Of a DNA stretch of 64,000 bases, positions 11,600 through 22,831 are shown piece by piece. The DNA comes from Lineus longissimus. Taxonomy: Eukaryota > Nemertea > Pilidiophora > Heteronemertea > Lineidae. Position numbers and translations under genes: made by a program. Each line of letters begins with the position of its first letter. The stretch's first letter is position 1. Location of the stretch: contig NC_088315.1 of the NCBI RefSeq assembly GCF_910592395.1, positions 10,792,501 through 10,856,500 on the forward strand. The letters run 5' to 3'. Under the pieces are notes generated by a model. That model made no database searches, was not told where the DNA came from, and saw only the letters and a list, made by a program, of their open reading frames with translations.

Positions 11600-13070
11600 A
11601 TTTTTGAAAATGTTATTATGACTTTCAAACATTTTAAAATATAGATTTGTGTTGTTTTCTTCCCTTTTGCTTGGCTGCATCTTCGCGAATTTTTGGGCTG
11701 TCAATTCGTTAGATCCAGAAAAAAATTACAATTAGCGTTAATATACAGAATGAGCAACAATGTTCAAATATAACAGGTATATGACCAAGCGCAGTATGTC
11801 TGTATCGATTTAGCAGAATTCACTTCAAAATATATAATATGTTGTCATAAACATGATAAAGAAATTAAACAATTGAAACAACTGAACAATTGAAACAGAT
11901 GAAACAAAGTTACCCAAAGTATGATTTGCTGCATGGTTTGAAAGATAACGTGAGCAGACAGCTATGACACGTGATGAGGACAAGCCTGCAAGACTGCGTT
12001 GTTCCAGCAGAGGTTACCTCGAATCTGTCATGTCCTAGTTCTTAATTCTCTGGTATGATCAGGTGATGGTGGAAGATGGATGATTGGCAACGGGTGTCAT
12101 TTTCTACTGTCTTTGGATACCGAGTGCAACAGTCAAGTCAACGCCACAAGTGCAACACTATTTTCATAGAGAAGAGCCCGAAAGTCTCAACGTCGTGTGA
12201 TACAGAAATAACATACTCTTCATAGATCGATGCCTGTAACGTATTGATATGGACATAGTAGCCTGTCTTGTTGTTCTTGTAGAAAACTCGAGAATTATTG
12301 ACGTAGATATTTGTTTTTTAATACAGTTATAGGGAGTTAAAGGTAAATCTTTTTCATTCAACGGTTACGCCCATAGCAAACTGGAAATAAAGGAAGCATC
12401 GTAGAAACAGAAAAGGTGATTAGTGTAAGTAAAAGGAGGTAATCTTGCCTGCTTGATGTCGTAGTGATTGCAGATGTACTGCCAAGATTGTTCTTCATTT
12501 TGTTAACAATGCAACTTTCTGCCTCACCGTCTTAATAATTTGGTGAATTAATTTGGTGAATGAAATAATGCCTTGTATTGCCGAGGTGATGTATATCTGT
12601 AAGATACCAACTCCCATATTTTACTTGGAAATTCGGCATGCGATATGAACGAACCTAACGGAAATATGGATAGAAATTGCGCAAGGAATGAGTGAAATTC
12701 TCGAGTGCTAACGTCGTGCTACCTACATCGAATGAATTTCTTGCTATCAACTTATTATCAATCATCGTACTTTGCGTTTAGAGTAGTACACTTGCATGAG
12801 TGCTGTTCTATTCGATAACGATTACGATCAGGGACCTGTTTCATGAAGCCTAATAAAGTGCCTTTAGCCCTAATGCTAGGATAAAGTCTATCCTTAAAGG
12901 AAGAACGCGTTTCATATACGTGCCTTTAAAATATCTAGGTTAATGTTACCATTAAGAGTGTTTCAGGTAGTGGTTTTATCCTGTCTTTATTTTATTCGGT
13001 TACTTCAAACCTAAAGGTAGTCTAGAGTTCCTTTAGTCGCGAGGACTTCGTCCAGGGTAGACGTGGAATC

Positions 13071-13955
13071 ATGTTGCGCTTGATTCAGGAACGGAATAGG
13101 CGAAATCTTCGACAAGAACTGGTATTCAGGGATCGATTCAATCCGCTGGATTCCATGAGAGATGATTTATTCATCAAGAGATATCGTTTCCCGAAGAACA
13201 TATGTTTCGATTTTTGTCGTCAGCTGTCGGAGGAGTTGGAGCATCCTACTCAGAGAAATGAAGCCCTCCCAGTATCATTGCAAGTGTGTATAGCATTACG
13301 ATATTTCGCAACCGGGCATGAACACTCTAGTACCGGTGATATTCACCATGTGAGCATTGCGACAACATCGAGGTGTATTGGCGCTGTGTCATCCGCGTTT
13401 GCAGCACGCATTGACCAACACGTTTACTTTGAGAGGGACCTCCAGAAGGTCAAAACCAAATTTTTTGATAACACGTGTTTTCCAAGAGTAATTGGATCGA
13501 TCGATGCGACCCATTGTCGTATACGCAAGCCTCACATCAACGAAAACGTGTATATCAATCGGAAAGGATACCACAGCATTAATGTCATGCTAGTTTGTGA
13601 TTAGGATATGATCATAAATAACTGTGTGGCACGTTTTCCAGGAGGGTCTCATGACGCCTTCGTTCTCCACAGTTCAGCCCTTGGCCAGGCATTTGAAAAC
13701 AATCCACCGAATGGTTGGATGTTGGAAGACTCGGGGTATCCTTGCACCTCTTGCCAATGCTCTAAACCAGACAGGAAAAGGCATTCCAGCGGATGCAAAT
13801 AAGAGCCAGATGCATCATAGAATGTTGCAACGGTCTCCTAGAGCAACGGTTCAGATGCCTCCGCAAGGAGATTCAATACACACCACAAAAGGCAAGCATT
13901 ATTGTTCAGTCCTGCTGCCTGCTCCACAACATTGCTGTCCGGGATAGATTGCCCT
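13071..13955 (+). pseudogene. Harbinger (HARBI1-like) transposase, stop and frameshift
   Basis: Residues 1-177 (13071-13601) are open. They include a helix-turn-helix-like segment around LQVCIALRYFATG and the first catalytic Asp in GSIDATH (D145). A TAG at 13602-13604 interrupts the frame, but the same frame continues with the second catalytic motif, FPGGSHDAFVL, and LEDSGYP. The frame then shifts near 13745-13795. The catalytic Glu region (RARCIIECCNGLLEQRFRCL) and the C-terminal CLLHNIAV motif lie in the frame of 13793-14233. With one stop and at least one frameshift the enzyme is inactive. Downstream GAT-rich sequence (DDDDDDEDSDDD) may be part of the original tail. Confidence 0.85.
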
Positions 13956-14147
13956 TAGTGGAGGATTTAGATGACGATGACGATGATGACGAGGACTCTG
14001 ATGATGACGTAGGGGATGATGACTTTCCTCCTCGAGACATGGATGTGAACGGCAATAAAATTTGCCAGCTTGTTGTTCTGAGTAGAACTCCACTAAAACA
14101 TCAAATTCAGTATCAGTCCAATTGCGAGATCGCTGTCTCTTGGCCAT
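13899..14147 (-). pseudogene. Harbinger second ORF (Myb/SANT-like protein), N-terminal remnant
   Basis: The minus-strand frame starts MAKRQRSRNWTDTEFDVLVE, a start typical of the Myb/SANT-like DNA-binding protein that Harbinger elements carry next to the transposase. After FYSEQQ the sequence no longer looks like a Myb domain, so most of the protein is deleted. In intact families this protein helps bring the transposase to the transposon ends. The convergent orientation with the transposase is as expected. Confidence 0.65.
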
Positions 14148-14389
14148 GTTCCCAGCAGAGAGTTAATGCATGGAAAGGAAGTTTCGTATGTCGAAAGGGC
14201 ATTCTTATAGTGTATAGGAACCAAAGACACTGAAATTGACACATTTTGCCACGGCCCGATCATATTTTACAAATCTCAACACAATAAAACACTCTGCGTT
14301 CGAGTTATTGTTTTTCACCAATGAGGTACACCATACAATCATTTATTAATGGTAGGCCTGTTATAAAATTTAATGTAATGGCAGAGTAA

Positions 14390-15430
14390 AAATGAAATGG
14401 CCAGGGCCATTGTGCTCACCTCATGTGGAGGAAAGATGGATAAAGAGCATGGTATTGTGTCATGTAGTGTTAGGTTTGATGTAGGTCCAAGCAATTACAA
14501 TTTCCCCAAAATGGCCAATTTACAGTACATTCGACCTCTGTGACCTTGAAAAGTAGGTCAAATCAAAGAAGACCCGGGTGATACATTGAATGGTTGTTAG
14601 AATTAGATGTACCTATGATATAAAATTGGTGCCAATCGGGCAAGTCATTACTAGGAATAATGGCATTTTGATGAATTTAGGATTTGGCCCCCTCCCTGGA
14701 GGCCAAACGGCAAATCAGATCGCACCAAACTTCGGTACCTGAGATCACCTGACCAAGGGGTACATGTGTACTTAATTTGTGATCAATAGTCATTGCAGTT
14801 AAGAAACGTGCCATAGTTACGTCCTGACGGCGAATTTACGTCATTTGACCTCTGTGACCTTGACAAGAAGGTCAAATTAAAAACCTGTGTGACATATACT
14901 GTATGGTGGTTAGATGTACCCATGATATCCAATTGGTGGCAATCGGGCAAGAAGTTAAGGAATAATCACATTTTTAAGGTTTTTGGATTTTGCCCCCTGG
15001 TGGTCAAGTGGTGAATCATATTGGACCAAACTTCGGTCCCTGAGATCACCTGACTAAGGGGTAAATGTGTACCAAATTTGGTATCAATAGTCATTGCAGT
15101 TTAGAAACGTGCCATCATTACATCCTAACGGCCAATTTACACCATTTGACCTCTGTGACCTTGAATAGGAGGTCAAATCAAAAACCCGGAGGGTATATGA
15201 TGCACCTTTGCTAGAAGTACCTACCATATTTTTTTCAAAATTTCCCGACGACTATTAAGGGAGCTATTGCATATTTTCACTTTTAACGTTTGGCCCCCTG
15301 GTGGCCAAACCATGAAACGAATCAGACTGAAACTTGGTCTCCAAGGTGTCATTACATAAGGGTACATGTGTACTAAGTTTCAACTCAATAGTTCTAACAG
15401 TTACGAAACGTGCCCTGCTAACGGACGACG

Positions 15431-15477
<47 letters not shown>

Positions 15478-15530
15478 ACGACGGACGCCACGGTATGGGA
15501 TAAGCTCACCTCTGCTAAGAGGTGAGCTAA
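14390..15530 (+). mobile_element. GCTCACC-ended non-autonomous element, full-length copy 1
   Basis: This is nearly identical over its length to 34831-35937. It starts aatgaaatggccagggccat then gctcacctcatg, and ends in a hairpin, ctcacctctgctaagaggtgag. It has at least three internal modules, each with tgacctctgtgacctt followed by an inverted AGGTCA and by a gaaacgtgcc motif. An ACG-triplet microsatellite lies near the end. There is no coding capacity. It is nested in the Harbinger element. Confidence 0.85.
15421..15484 (+). repeat. ACG/CGA trinucleotide microsatellite
   Basis: About twenty repeats of the triplet acg lie inside the MITE, just before its terminal hairpin. The sister copy at 35861-35891 has a much shorter tract, so the length has changed since the copies diverged. 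The arginine-rich reading frames here are an artefact of this repeat. Confidence 0.9.
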
Positions 15531-16210
15531 CGAGTTATGGAATGCTTTTAATACGCAGCTTTAAATAGACGTTATATCCTTCCTTTATGGTACCTTGAAG
15601 GAAGTCTGTAAAAAAGTTTTATGAAACAGGTCCCAGAGGTCTAGGAACAGTATTGGTGGGGGAAACAGTATAGCAAAGAAAGCGCATTACGGGACTCGCG
15701 TATAAATAGCCATGATCTAATTTCATACACTGTGGCTATTTTCACGCGAGACCTGTATGATGCGAGTCCCAAAATGACATTTTGAGTTATCACGGTCTCC
15801 GGTCACTTCGTCACTCGGTCGTTCCATTCGAATGGAATAGTGACTGCATCGATTGATGGGTTGAAACTGAAGGTACAATATCGCTAAAGTCAGCAGGCAT
15901 CACTCACCTGTGCTGTATCATTGACCTGGTTTGATAGGCAAATTCCGTATTCAGCTTGAAAAATACAATTTTCCTTTCAAATCAAACTTGAAGAGTCGTT
16001 TTAGAAGAACGTTAATCAAATTATCTGCAACAGCTATTTTGAGAATCGTTTTAGTTATCTTGATTAGCAAACATCATGACAAAGTACCCTTATGAGACGA
16101 AGACAGTTTATCAGTTCTTATATTTACCAGAACTCATTCAAGATATTCATCTAATGTTACATTTTCATTTGACACTAAAATGGGGTAAGAGTCAAAGATA
16201 AAGAGATCAG

Positions 16211-16469
16211 CATGGGAGTTACTCAGAGGCAGGCGGCTTTTGAACATGTTGTCGATAACTTGGCTTTCAAACGTGTCGATTTCATAATGAAGAGCCAAAC
16301 CTTCAGCCAAATCGGGTGTGTTGCCGTGTGTCTTATAACAAAAGGATGTCTTACTGTTAATTACTGGCATGACGGAGACATTTATTGCCAATTGAGTAAG
16401 CGGAGGGGGAGGTGTATTGGAAAGGGTGAGCTTGATGACCATCAGGGATCAAGAATGCTTCAAAAGAAG
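16211..16469 (+). CDS. PAN/apple-like domain exon (block B copy)
   Basis: An open stretch preceded by AG and followed by gtaata encodes a small cysteine-containing module. Visible features are KSQTFSQIGC, CVAVCLITKGCLTVNYW, then YCQLSK and a basic KRRGRCIGKG tail. The cysteine spacing and the short hydrophobic core resemble a PAN/apple domain, an extracellular binding module common in invertebrate genomes. I cannot link it to other exons, and the upstream splice site has a poor pyrimidine tract. It may be one exon of a larger gene or a relic. The block A copy is truncated. Confidence 0.45.
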
Positions 16470-16677
16470 GTAATAGGCCATCAAAACTACTTCATCTGAT
16501 ATCTTTTGAACATGTTGAATTGTCAACACGGGTGTTTGGAGCTTGATTCCATTTTCATTTTCTCTCGAAGGCATCAACTGGTCAGATTTCCACAGCCATC
16601 AACGGAAGTTTTCTCCTGTTACTTTTTCTTGAACCCCGTTAGAGTCGTTGTCTGTCGAAGCGGCTATACGAGTGTTG

Positions 16678-16697
16678 GGGGGGGGGGGGGGGGGGTA
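16678..16697 (+). repeat. Poly-G tract of about 19-20
   Basis: An almost pure G run follows gtgtt and could form a G-quadruplex. Others occur at about 56799, 57005 and 59839. The length in the assembly may be inexact. Confidence 0.85.
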
Positions 16698-17299
16698 ATT
16701 TGAGTCTTTTTATCTGTAGTTGTCTTCTTGGTCAATTTTGTGTCCTTCGAAATTGGCAACGTGTTTGTTGTCAAAGCAGGGGCGGTGCTTGAGGGTGAGC
16801 AAAGAAGTCACCAAAAAATTAATCTGTTTCTTGACGTGATTTTTTGAGTTCTCCCTCCCCTCTCCAGCCCAAAAAGGTAGCTACATGTACGCCCCTGCCA
16901 TGATGAACACCTGACTCATTGGCTCAAGTGTTGACTCCCTGGGTGTGTCCTGTGACATCTATTAGATGTTCCCCGAGTCTGGTCAATATAACTCTTTGAT
17001 CATATTCAGAGTATGTACAATTTGAACTGAAGGTATCCGCTAATCATGTCTTGGGGAAGAACCATACCTGATGATTTGCTTGAATGTGATAGGGATGTCG
17101 AACGAGCTATATGCTTGGACAAAGTTACAATCTGAGGAATGATCACGAATCATCTGATTTGGTCCTTCGTCATCGTCTTCATCGCAAGAGAGTGCCCTTG
17201 ATAATTTGACAGCCTCCCAAAGCCCAGGACGGTTCGGGGAAAAGAAATAGGTTGATCCCATATGGAGTGAGAACGTCAGTGTTTAATGCTATACCGGAA

Positions 17300-18185
17300 A
17301 ACCGACCAGATGGTGTCATTCAGAAAAAAAACTATAAAAATGCCCAATACAGCGTTGGATCGACGTGTGCACAAAATTGGCCTATTGGTGGAAGGTATAA
17401 GGCTGGGAAGAGAACCTTTCAGAAATGAACAGGGAGATAGCCAAATATATAATGCTGAATAAGTTACGAAGAAAGGGTTGAGTCGCAAGGAAATTAATTT
17501 TTTAAAGACTCGAGCATTTTTTGGTAATACACTCTATTTAAATGCTTAGAATCAAGAAATTAGAAAAAACTTCATGGATTTTAATGGATGGATTAACTTT
17601 TCCTTGACTCAGATACAATTCACAATAAAGATAACAACAAGACGAACAAAACGATGTCTGATGCAGCTCTGAGCTCCCAGAGATAAAGGAGATATAGAGA
17701 GCATTTTGTCGAAGAGGCCAAACGGATTATTCAATTTCCCGTACTATTATGGCGTTGTCTTAGAAGGGTTTTAGAACTTCGTATAAAATACAATTTCCTT
17801 ATCAGCCTCCAAATAAGTTACATTGTTTGATGCATGTAATATTTTTTTGTGAAAAGAAATCAAGCAACAACCAGCGAATAGTAGTGATAGCCATTGAATA
17901 AAAGCCGAATTATCTTGCGAAAGCCGCCTATTGTCAAAATCTGGTACCGAGTGCTATTTAAGGTGCTATAGTATTGCCGTCCAAATTTTTAGTCTTTATT
18001 CTTTCTTGGTAGAATGGAAAAGAAGCAAATGTCAAAAACTTGACTCGTTGTGCTATTGGACAGAAAAACTGTTTAGGGATCGGAACCTGATAGTCTCCGG
18101 GTGGTGATAGGTCACCACTATAGGTTAATTGTGGTATAACACCGATTACTGAAAGGCCGTTATGTACAACGAACATTCATAGCCG
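17300..18185. other. Non-coding 5' region of gene 1, conserved between blocks
   Basis: This matches 4965-6159 at high identity apart from about 330 bp present only in block A (about 5590-5930). A near-palindrome ggtgataggtcacc occurs about 165 bp upstream of the start codon in both blocks (near 6074 and 18103). I see no TATA box that I would defend. Confidence 0.45.
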
Positions 18186-18216
18186 CGTCGAACTCTGGAA
18201 ATCACTGATTTCGACG
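18186..18216 (+). promoter_or_regulatory. Conserved hairpin 52 bp upstream of gene 1 (block B)
   Basis: CGTCGAA and TTCGACG pair around the same loop as in block A. One base pair differs from block A by changes on both arms (A-T to G-C) and another pair is broken. See the matching entry at 6160. Confidence 0.4.
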
Positions 18217-18267
18217 GTAAGATGAATGGTTCGCTGATGTCTCAGACATTCTGTTCAGCACAGGTAC

Positions 18268-19203
18268 ATGTATACACGGGGTCCCCCGGCAGTACTCATA
18301 CCGCCAAAACCTGTGAAAATATACCACCTCAATCTCGAGTATCTTATAGCAGTATTTTGTGAAAAATCAGGAGATACGAACTATTTGATTTATGAGTATA
18401 AGCCTATTACTCATGTGTTTCGAGTGAAATATAACGGCTCGTTTTTCTCACGCCAGCCGAGAGAAACATTTGCCTACTTTGAAAAATTCCTCTTGATTTT
18501 TGATGGCCCTGAAGGCTACATGTATGACTTTGAAAAGGGTATTGTAAACGGTAGTATAATTCTGCCTAAGGAGGGGAGGCAGTGTCTCGAAAAAGAAGTA
18601 AATTACCCTGAATATAACCTGGTTTTAAATTTACGATTTGCTGAAAAGGCTTTGATGATGTGCATTGATTTTTCCCGAAGTCTTTTTTTGTTCGACTACT
18701 ACATAGAATCAGGCTCAGAGCCTGTTCTACGGTTAACTAATAAAACGCATCTTTACTTCCCTCATGTTCACAAAGTAAATCCAACCTGGTTCGACCACAA
18801 CTTATTTGCAGTTGGTTTTATATGTCTGCGTGAAAACTATTTGACTCTGGCTGTATATCATTACAAGCAAGGACAATCATCCGGGTATAGCTTTCTTAGG
18901 ACACACTTAATAAAAGCCTACTTAGGAGTGGCAAAATCGTTCGGCATCATATCAAATCCAAACTATGGAGTTAAATTTGTCCTCAGTGGGCTGATGTTAA
19001 GCTTTGGGTTTGTCATCGAGTGTCACAAAAATAAGCCTCAGCAAAAGGCCCACATAAGAAAAATCTGCACACACGGAAGTCTTCAAAAATATGCTGGTAA
19101 ACTTGTTAACCTCAATAAGAAAGGCCAAATATTGCACATGATTCGTTCAAAACCTTTTAACTCAAACACAAAGTATGTCGTTAGATATACAAGAGCAGAC
19201 TGA
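18268..19203 (+). CDS. Unknown single-exon gene 1, intact copy (311 aa)
   Basis: A complete frame from ATG to TGA encodes 311 residues. I do not recognise the family. The protein is rich in aromatic and beta-branched residues, with repeated short hydrophobic strands such as FEKFLLIFDGP, YNLVLNLRF and LFLFDYYIESG. That pattern suggests an all-beta fold, possibly propeller-like. There is no signal peptide or clear membrane helix. It lies about 1 kb upstream of gene 2 in the same direction, and the pair is duplicated together in block A, so they may work together. The ATG was chosen because the frame is conserved from there in both copies. The block A copy keeps its frame outside one insertion, which argues the frame was under selection before that event. 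Confidence 0.65.
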   Translation: MYTRGPPAVLIPPKPVKIYHLNLEYLIAVFCEKSGDTNYLIYEYKPITHVFRVKYNGSFFSRQPRETFAYFEKFLLIFDGPEGYMYDFEKGIVNGSIILPKEGRQCLEKEVNYPEYNLVLNLRFAEKALMMCIDFSRSLFLFDYYIESGSEPVLRLTNKTHLYFPHVHKVNPTWFDHNLFAVGFICLRENYLTLAVYHYKQGQSSGYSFLRTHLIKAYLGVAKSFGIISNPNYGVKFVLSGLMLSFGFVIECHKNKPQQKAHIRKICTHGSLQKYAGKLVNLNKKGQILHMIRSKPFNSNTKYVVRYTRAD

Positions 19204-20250
19204 ACAAGAAAAATTGTGATGTTTCTTTTTAGTGCGCATCAATTACTTTCACCTACCACCTGGTGGTTTTCCCAGTTTCGTTTGAGGACCTCGAACAAAT
19301 GTCCCAGGTCTTTGGGAGCTGGTATTACCTGCCCCAGCCCCTGCTGAGCGAAGACTGGTGTTGGCTAAGACTGGTTTAGTAGGAGAGCCAATTATGCCAT
19401 TCAGATCAGCCACCATTCACCATTGTTTTGATAGAACTGGCTTCCTAAGATCTTGATTAAAGGTTGACCACGCTAGTGGAATATGGTAAAACACTCAAAG
19501 AGCTATTTTTAAATTATTCTTAAAAGACTTTCAAACTGATGTTGCATTTTTGGCCTTAGTGTTTGAACGAAAAATGTTGGCATCTGTGCTTTGATTCCTC
19601 TCATTTTTCTGACTTCTTTTGTTCAAACACTGAAGCAGGAGATGCAACATAATGCCAGTTTAAAAATCTCAACATATACACTCCTTGGATGTCTTGGAAA
19701 ACACTACCCACAATAAGGTAAATGTCGATTCGATGATGGTTTTTACAAGGGCTCAGTTGAAAGAGGTAGTTCTCAATTTGAAGCTGGCGGGATAATCTCG
19801 GAATGAGGCGGTCAGTCACTAGTTCTTCAGTCTGACATTATAAACTAGGTCATTCACCTAATATGTCTTTTCCAGTACACTGGCTTTGTTCAGTGATAGA
19901 CTGCCTTGATATACATTTTTACTGGGCCGTAGCTAGAGGGGTTTGGCGCGAGAAGGATGGCAAATGTCCCTCCAAAGAGTTACAAAACACGTCTTTTTTC
20001 ATGCACGTTTTTGGCTGATTTTCAAACTGGCGGAGGACAAAAGAGATGTTTTGCCCACTCCCAATGACGAAAAATAGCTGACTTATGACCGGCAATACTA
20101 CCAATAATGATGAATATTAAAATCTTCGTCAAAGAAATCGAAATCACACTAATAAAAGTTTTCCAAGAAAACTTTTATTAGCTATCTAATATTAACGGTT
20201 CTATCACTTAACTTATTAAGGGTAATCGAATTATACGGTATAAATGCAGA
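19204..20250. other. Spacer between gene 1 and gene 2 (block B)
   Basis: No gene is seen. It is collinear with 7642-9113 of block A, which holds an extra tandem copy of a unit of about 422 bp. Short minus-strand frames (19919-20104 and its block A counterparts) carry the same shifting sequence and are not convincing genes. Confidence 0.55.
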
Positions 20251-21261
20251 ATGAGAGCGAGGTTTCTGCCACCTGTGATATTAAAAATTGGAAGCTATGA
20301 TAGGTTGCTTTATAATCACTTGACTGGCGCAATTGCTGTCGTGACAGACGTCCGTGGTAAACATGATTACAATGTGTGCATGTTTCGACTGAATTCAAAG
20401 CAAGGTATATTCGTTCTCATTCATAGAACAATCCTTCGTATAAACAAATTAGTGTGCGATGAACTGTATCTAGCAAAAAGAGCACTGATCTATGATAGAT
20501 ACATCGTCGTAAGTTGCCGGGAAGAGCACAAGCATCTTACATTTATCCTCTTTGACGTCAGGCTTGGCATCTGCACGAGGAAACTAGTCATACCGGAAAC
20601 GGACCTGTGCGTAAGCGGTGTGTTTGTGTCGACGTTTGATATTTTGCTCCGACACGGGACATTAGTCATTGATTGCAAGCGATATAGCCAGTCTGTCATT
20701 AGGATGTATTCATTCAATCTGAATGAAAGCGCCGTTATAAGACTGTCCTCAAAAAGCGCTATCGAAATAAACGTCCCGGTGTCTACTTACCACAAATTCT
20801 TCCTTGGCGAAGATCTTGTGTACTTTATTATTGGTCAAAAAGAAGAGAACGATTATTTGGGATTATATTTATACTGGTTTAGAAGAAGCAAACATTTTAC
20901 TCGCCCAGGCTCCAGAACCGAATTTAGTTCCATTATCAACTTTACAGATCTCCAGTTCTTATCTTACATTTCATGGTTTAGGGAATCAGACCACCTTTTA
21001 GTTGTAACTGCGGCCCTTGGAAGATATAAAGAGCAAATGGTGACAGCATTCTTTGGATTTAGAATCAGCTGCGTCAGGAGCCGCCTCGATACAACTTTAG
21101 CCATTGAACATGTTGACATTGATTTGAGATACCAGATTCCCAGAAGCGCGTTTGAGTACTTCATCCAAGTGTTAGACGGCACTCTCTATCGCATTGTAAG
21201 GGTTTCCAAATCAACGAAAATGTATTGGAAACACGTCGATATGTTCACAACAAACGACTGA
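20251..21261 (+). CDS. Unknown single-exon gene 2, intact copy (336 aa)
   Basis: A complete 336-residue frame with no family I can name. It shows a repeating pattern of short beta strands separated by turns (DRLLYNHLTGAIAVVTDV, ALIYDRYIVVSCREEHKHLT, LSYISWFRESDHLLVVTAAL), which suggests a beta-propeller similar to F-box-associated or kelch-like domains. No signal peptide or membrane segment is evident. It follows gene 1 at about 1 kb spacing. The block A paralogue keeps only the first 87 or so codons before a Harbinger/palindrome break. Three-quarters of this protein is therefore encoded only here within the window. Confidence 0.65.
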   Translation: MRARFLPPVILKIGSYDRLLYNHLTGAIAVVTDVRGKHDYNVCMFRLNSKQGIFVLIHRTILRINKLVCDELYLAKRALIYDRYIVVSCREEHKHLTFILFDVRLGICTRKLVIPETDLCVSGVFVSTFDILLRHGTLVIDCKRYSQSVIRMYSFNLNESAVIRLSSKSAIEINVPVSTYHKFFLGEDLVYFIIGQKEENDYLGLYLYWFRRSKHFTRPGSRTEFSSIINFTDLQFLSYISWFRESDHLLVVTAALGRYKEQMVTAFFGFRISCVRSRLDTTLAIEHVDIDLRYQIPRSAFEYFIQVLDGTLYRIVRVSKSTKMYWKHVDMFTTND

Positions 21262-22231
21262 TCAATATGAGCCAATTTTTATATGAGCAATTTGAGCTGA
21301 TTATGAGGAACACAATCGAATTGCAGTTTGATATGGCGAAGCCACAAACTTGCCAGTAGTAAGCAGGCTAGAGTGGTTAGGTTGTACATGTAACTCTGTC
21401 TCTGGGTAATGAATTAACGTCATCTCGATTATACATGAGCAATTGCCACAATGTTAATGGCAGCATCAAATTGTGAAGGAATTGCCAGCATGCTGAAGCT
21501 AGCCAGAAAGTGGTGGTGACTCGATCATGACCTATGTACCAGCAGTTCAGCAGTTGAAGTTGAAATATAATAAAAACCTAAAACGACTTATTTGAAAGCT
21601 GTGATACATGATGATAAAAGTAGAGCGGTCACAGTTATTGGCTGCAATCGCCGATAAACCACAGAGGAACCTAGACAAATAACCAAACAGCATTGGCAGC
21701 GGACAGTGACACAGAGATTTGAGGCAGAAAGTTTTCTCGGTATGTTAGGAGGTGCTGAATTTTGAAGTGTACGATTAATTTTTCAAGTGAAGCATGGTGT
21801 TGCGATGATTTGAATTTTGTGCTGTCAAAAGTATTTGCACTTGACTACTTCCACTTTGAATGCTCTGAAAAAACTAAGTACTAACCCATTCGTTGCCAAA
21901 TGCGAATGTGGTCGATAAGGCCTTACATGTTACCGTGTGCCAACTGCGACACCATCTGTCGTTTTAGGCAAATGACTGCACTGCATCGCTGGAATCCAGT
22001 GCGGTTCGAATACATATTCTTCTACATTTCTGGGAAAAAATCAAGTTTGAAGACACAAAAAGTCGGACATTACGGTTATATTGGTTCGTCTCGTGAGTAG
22101 TTTCATCGGGTTCTGGGATCAATGGCATTGTCAGAATCCATCACTGCGATGTTGGTTTGAAGAAAGTTGCATCGACAACTTTGTTGTTAAGGAAAGATGT
22201 CACCTTGGTTAAGGCACTGGAGTTTGTTTTT
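21262..22231. other. Region 3' of gene 2, no gene seen
   Basis: The first 460 bp are the tail of block B. From 21720 to 22231 I see only short, unconvincing frames. Confidence 0.5.
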
Positions 22232-22496
22232 TCATCGTTTTCTTTGCAACATTTCAAGCACTTGTTGGTAACTGACTTTTATTGTCGTCTCATCGTTTGA
22301 TCTGCGGCAAGCCGTGTCGATGATAGCGTTCTCCATTGCATCAACTGTGTCATAACAGTAGGAGCTATCATCACTATCAGGTTGTCGGACCAGAAAGATG
22401 GGCAATGTGTCTTGACAATCGTCCTATCGTCAATCGGCAATCGTCCTTAACATCCAGGATAATCGAATTATCTGATTTATCATCACCATCGAGACA
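22232..22496 (-). pseudogene. Terminal exon of an unknown gene, with a frame-breaking 22-bp insertion
   Basis: On the minus strand a strong acceptor (ttttgttttcctttcag) precedes 22496. The frame opens CLDGDDKSDNSIILDVKDDC. About 70 bases in, the frame shifts into one that reads DTLPIFLVRQPDSDDSSYCY and then YQQVLEMLQRKR, stopping at 22232-22234. The two frames would join if the 22 bases between two copies of caatcgtcc (about 22415-22445) were not there. The amino acid texture on both sides looks like real coding sequence. I do not recognise the protein. It could instead be a coincidental open frame. Confidence 0.4.
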
Positions 22497-22831
22497 CTGA
22501 AAGGAAAACAAAAATAATTAAGGTGAAGGAAACGTGGCAGCTCTATTAGCCCTTATGCAGGTCAGTAAATCAGGAAAGTAGGTCAGTTCAAACCAACTCC
22601 TTATCGGCTCTAAATGTCTTTAGGTGAGAAGGTCAGTTTAAAAACTTAATCAAGATAAGCAAAAGTTTGATCCCAATCACGACTAGCTTACATACATTGT
22701 AACTCGAACGGTCATTAAGTAAGCCAGTAGGTCACGAACCCGAGTATTAGTGTAAACCTGATATCAGAAACTACTTCCTTGACTCTAACGGTCTTTAAAT
22801 AATGTTGAATACTATCACAGTCCACATTTTG

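Larger units (their letters stand above)
12831..15634 (+). mobile_element. PIF/Harbinger DNA transposon with nested MITE
   Basis: The ends are inverted repeats starting GGGACCTGTTTCAT (12831 onward; complement at 15621-15634). Block A has uninterrupted sequence here, which shows the insertion. Inside are a decayed transposase on the plus strand, a remnant of the Myb-like second protein on the minus strand, and a 1.1-kb MITE inserted later. I could not confirm the expected 3-bp TWA target duplication: flanks read tca on the left and aga on the right. Confidence 0.8.
11600..21720 (+). repeat. Segmental duplication, block B (partner of 1080-11160)
   Basis: This is the second copy of the tandem 10-kb unit, in the same orientation. 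It keeps intact versions of both unknown genes and a longer PAN-like exon. It also carries the Harbinger element at 12831-15634, which block A lacks. A third, short fragment of the unit's 5' part is found at 23574-23680. The stretch 11600-12830 has no supported gene. Confidence 0.88.

Noticed and set aside
15264-15525. Arginine-rich open frames on both strands
   Set aside because: They are translations of the ACG-triplet microsatellite inside a MITE.
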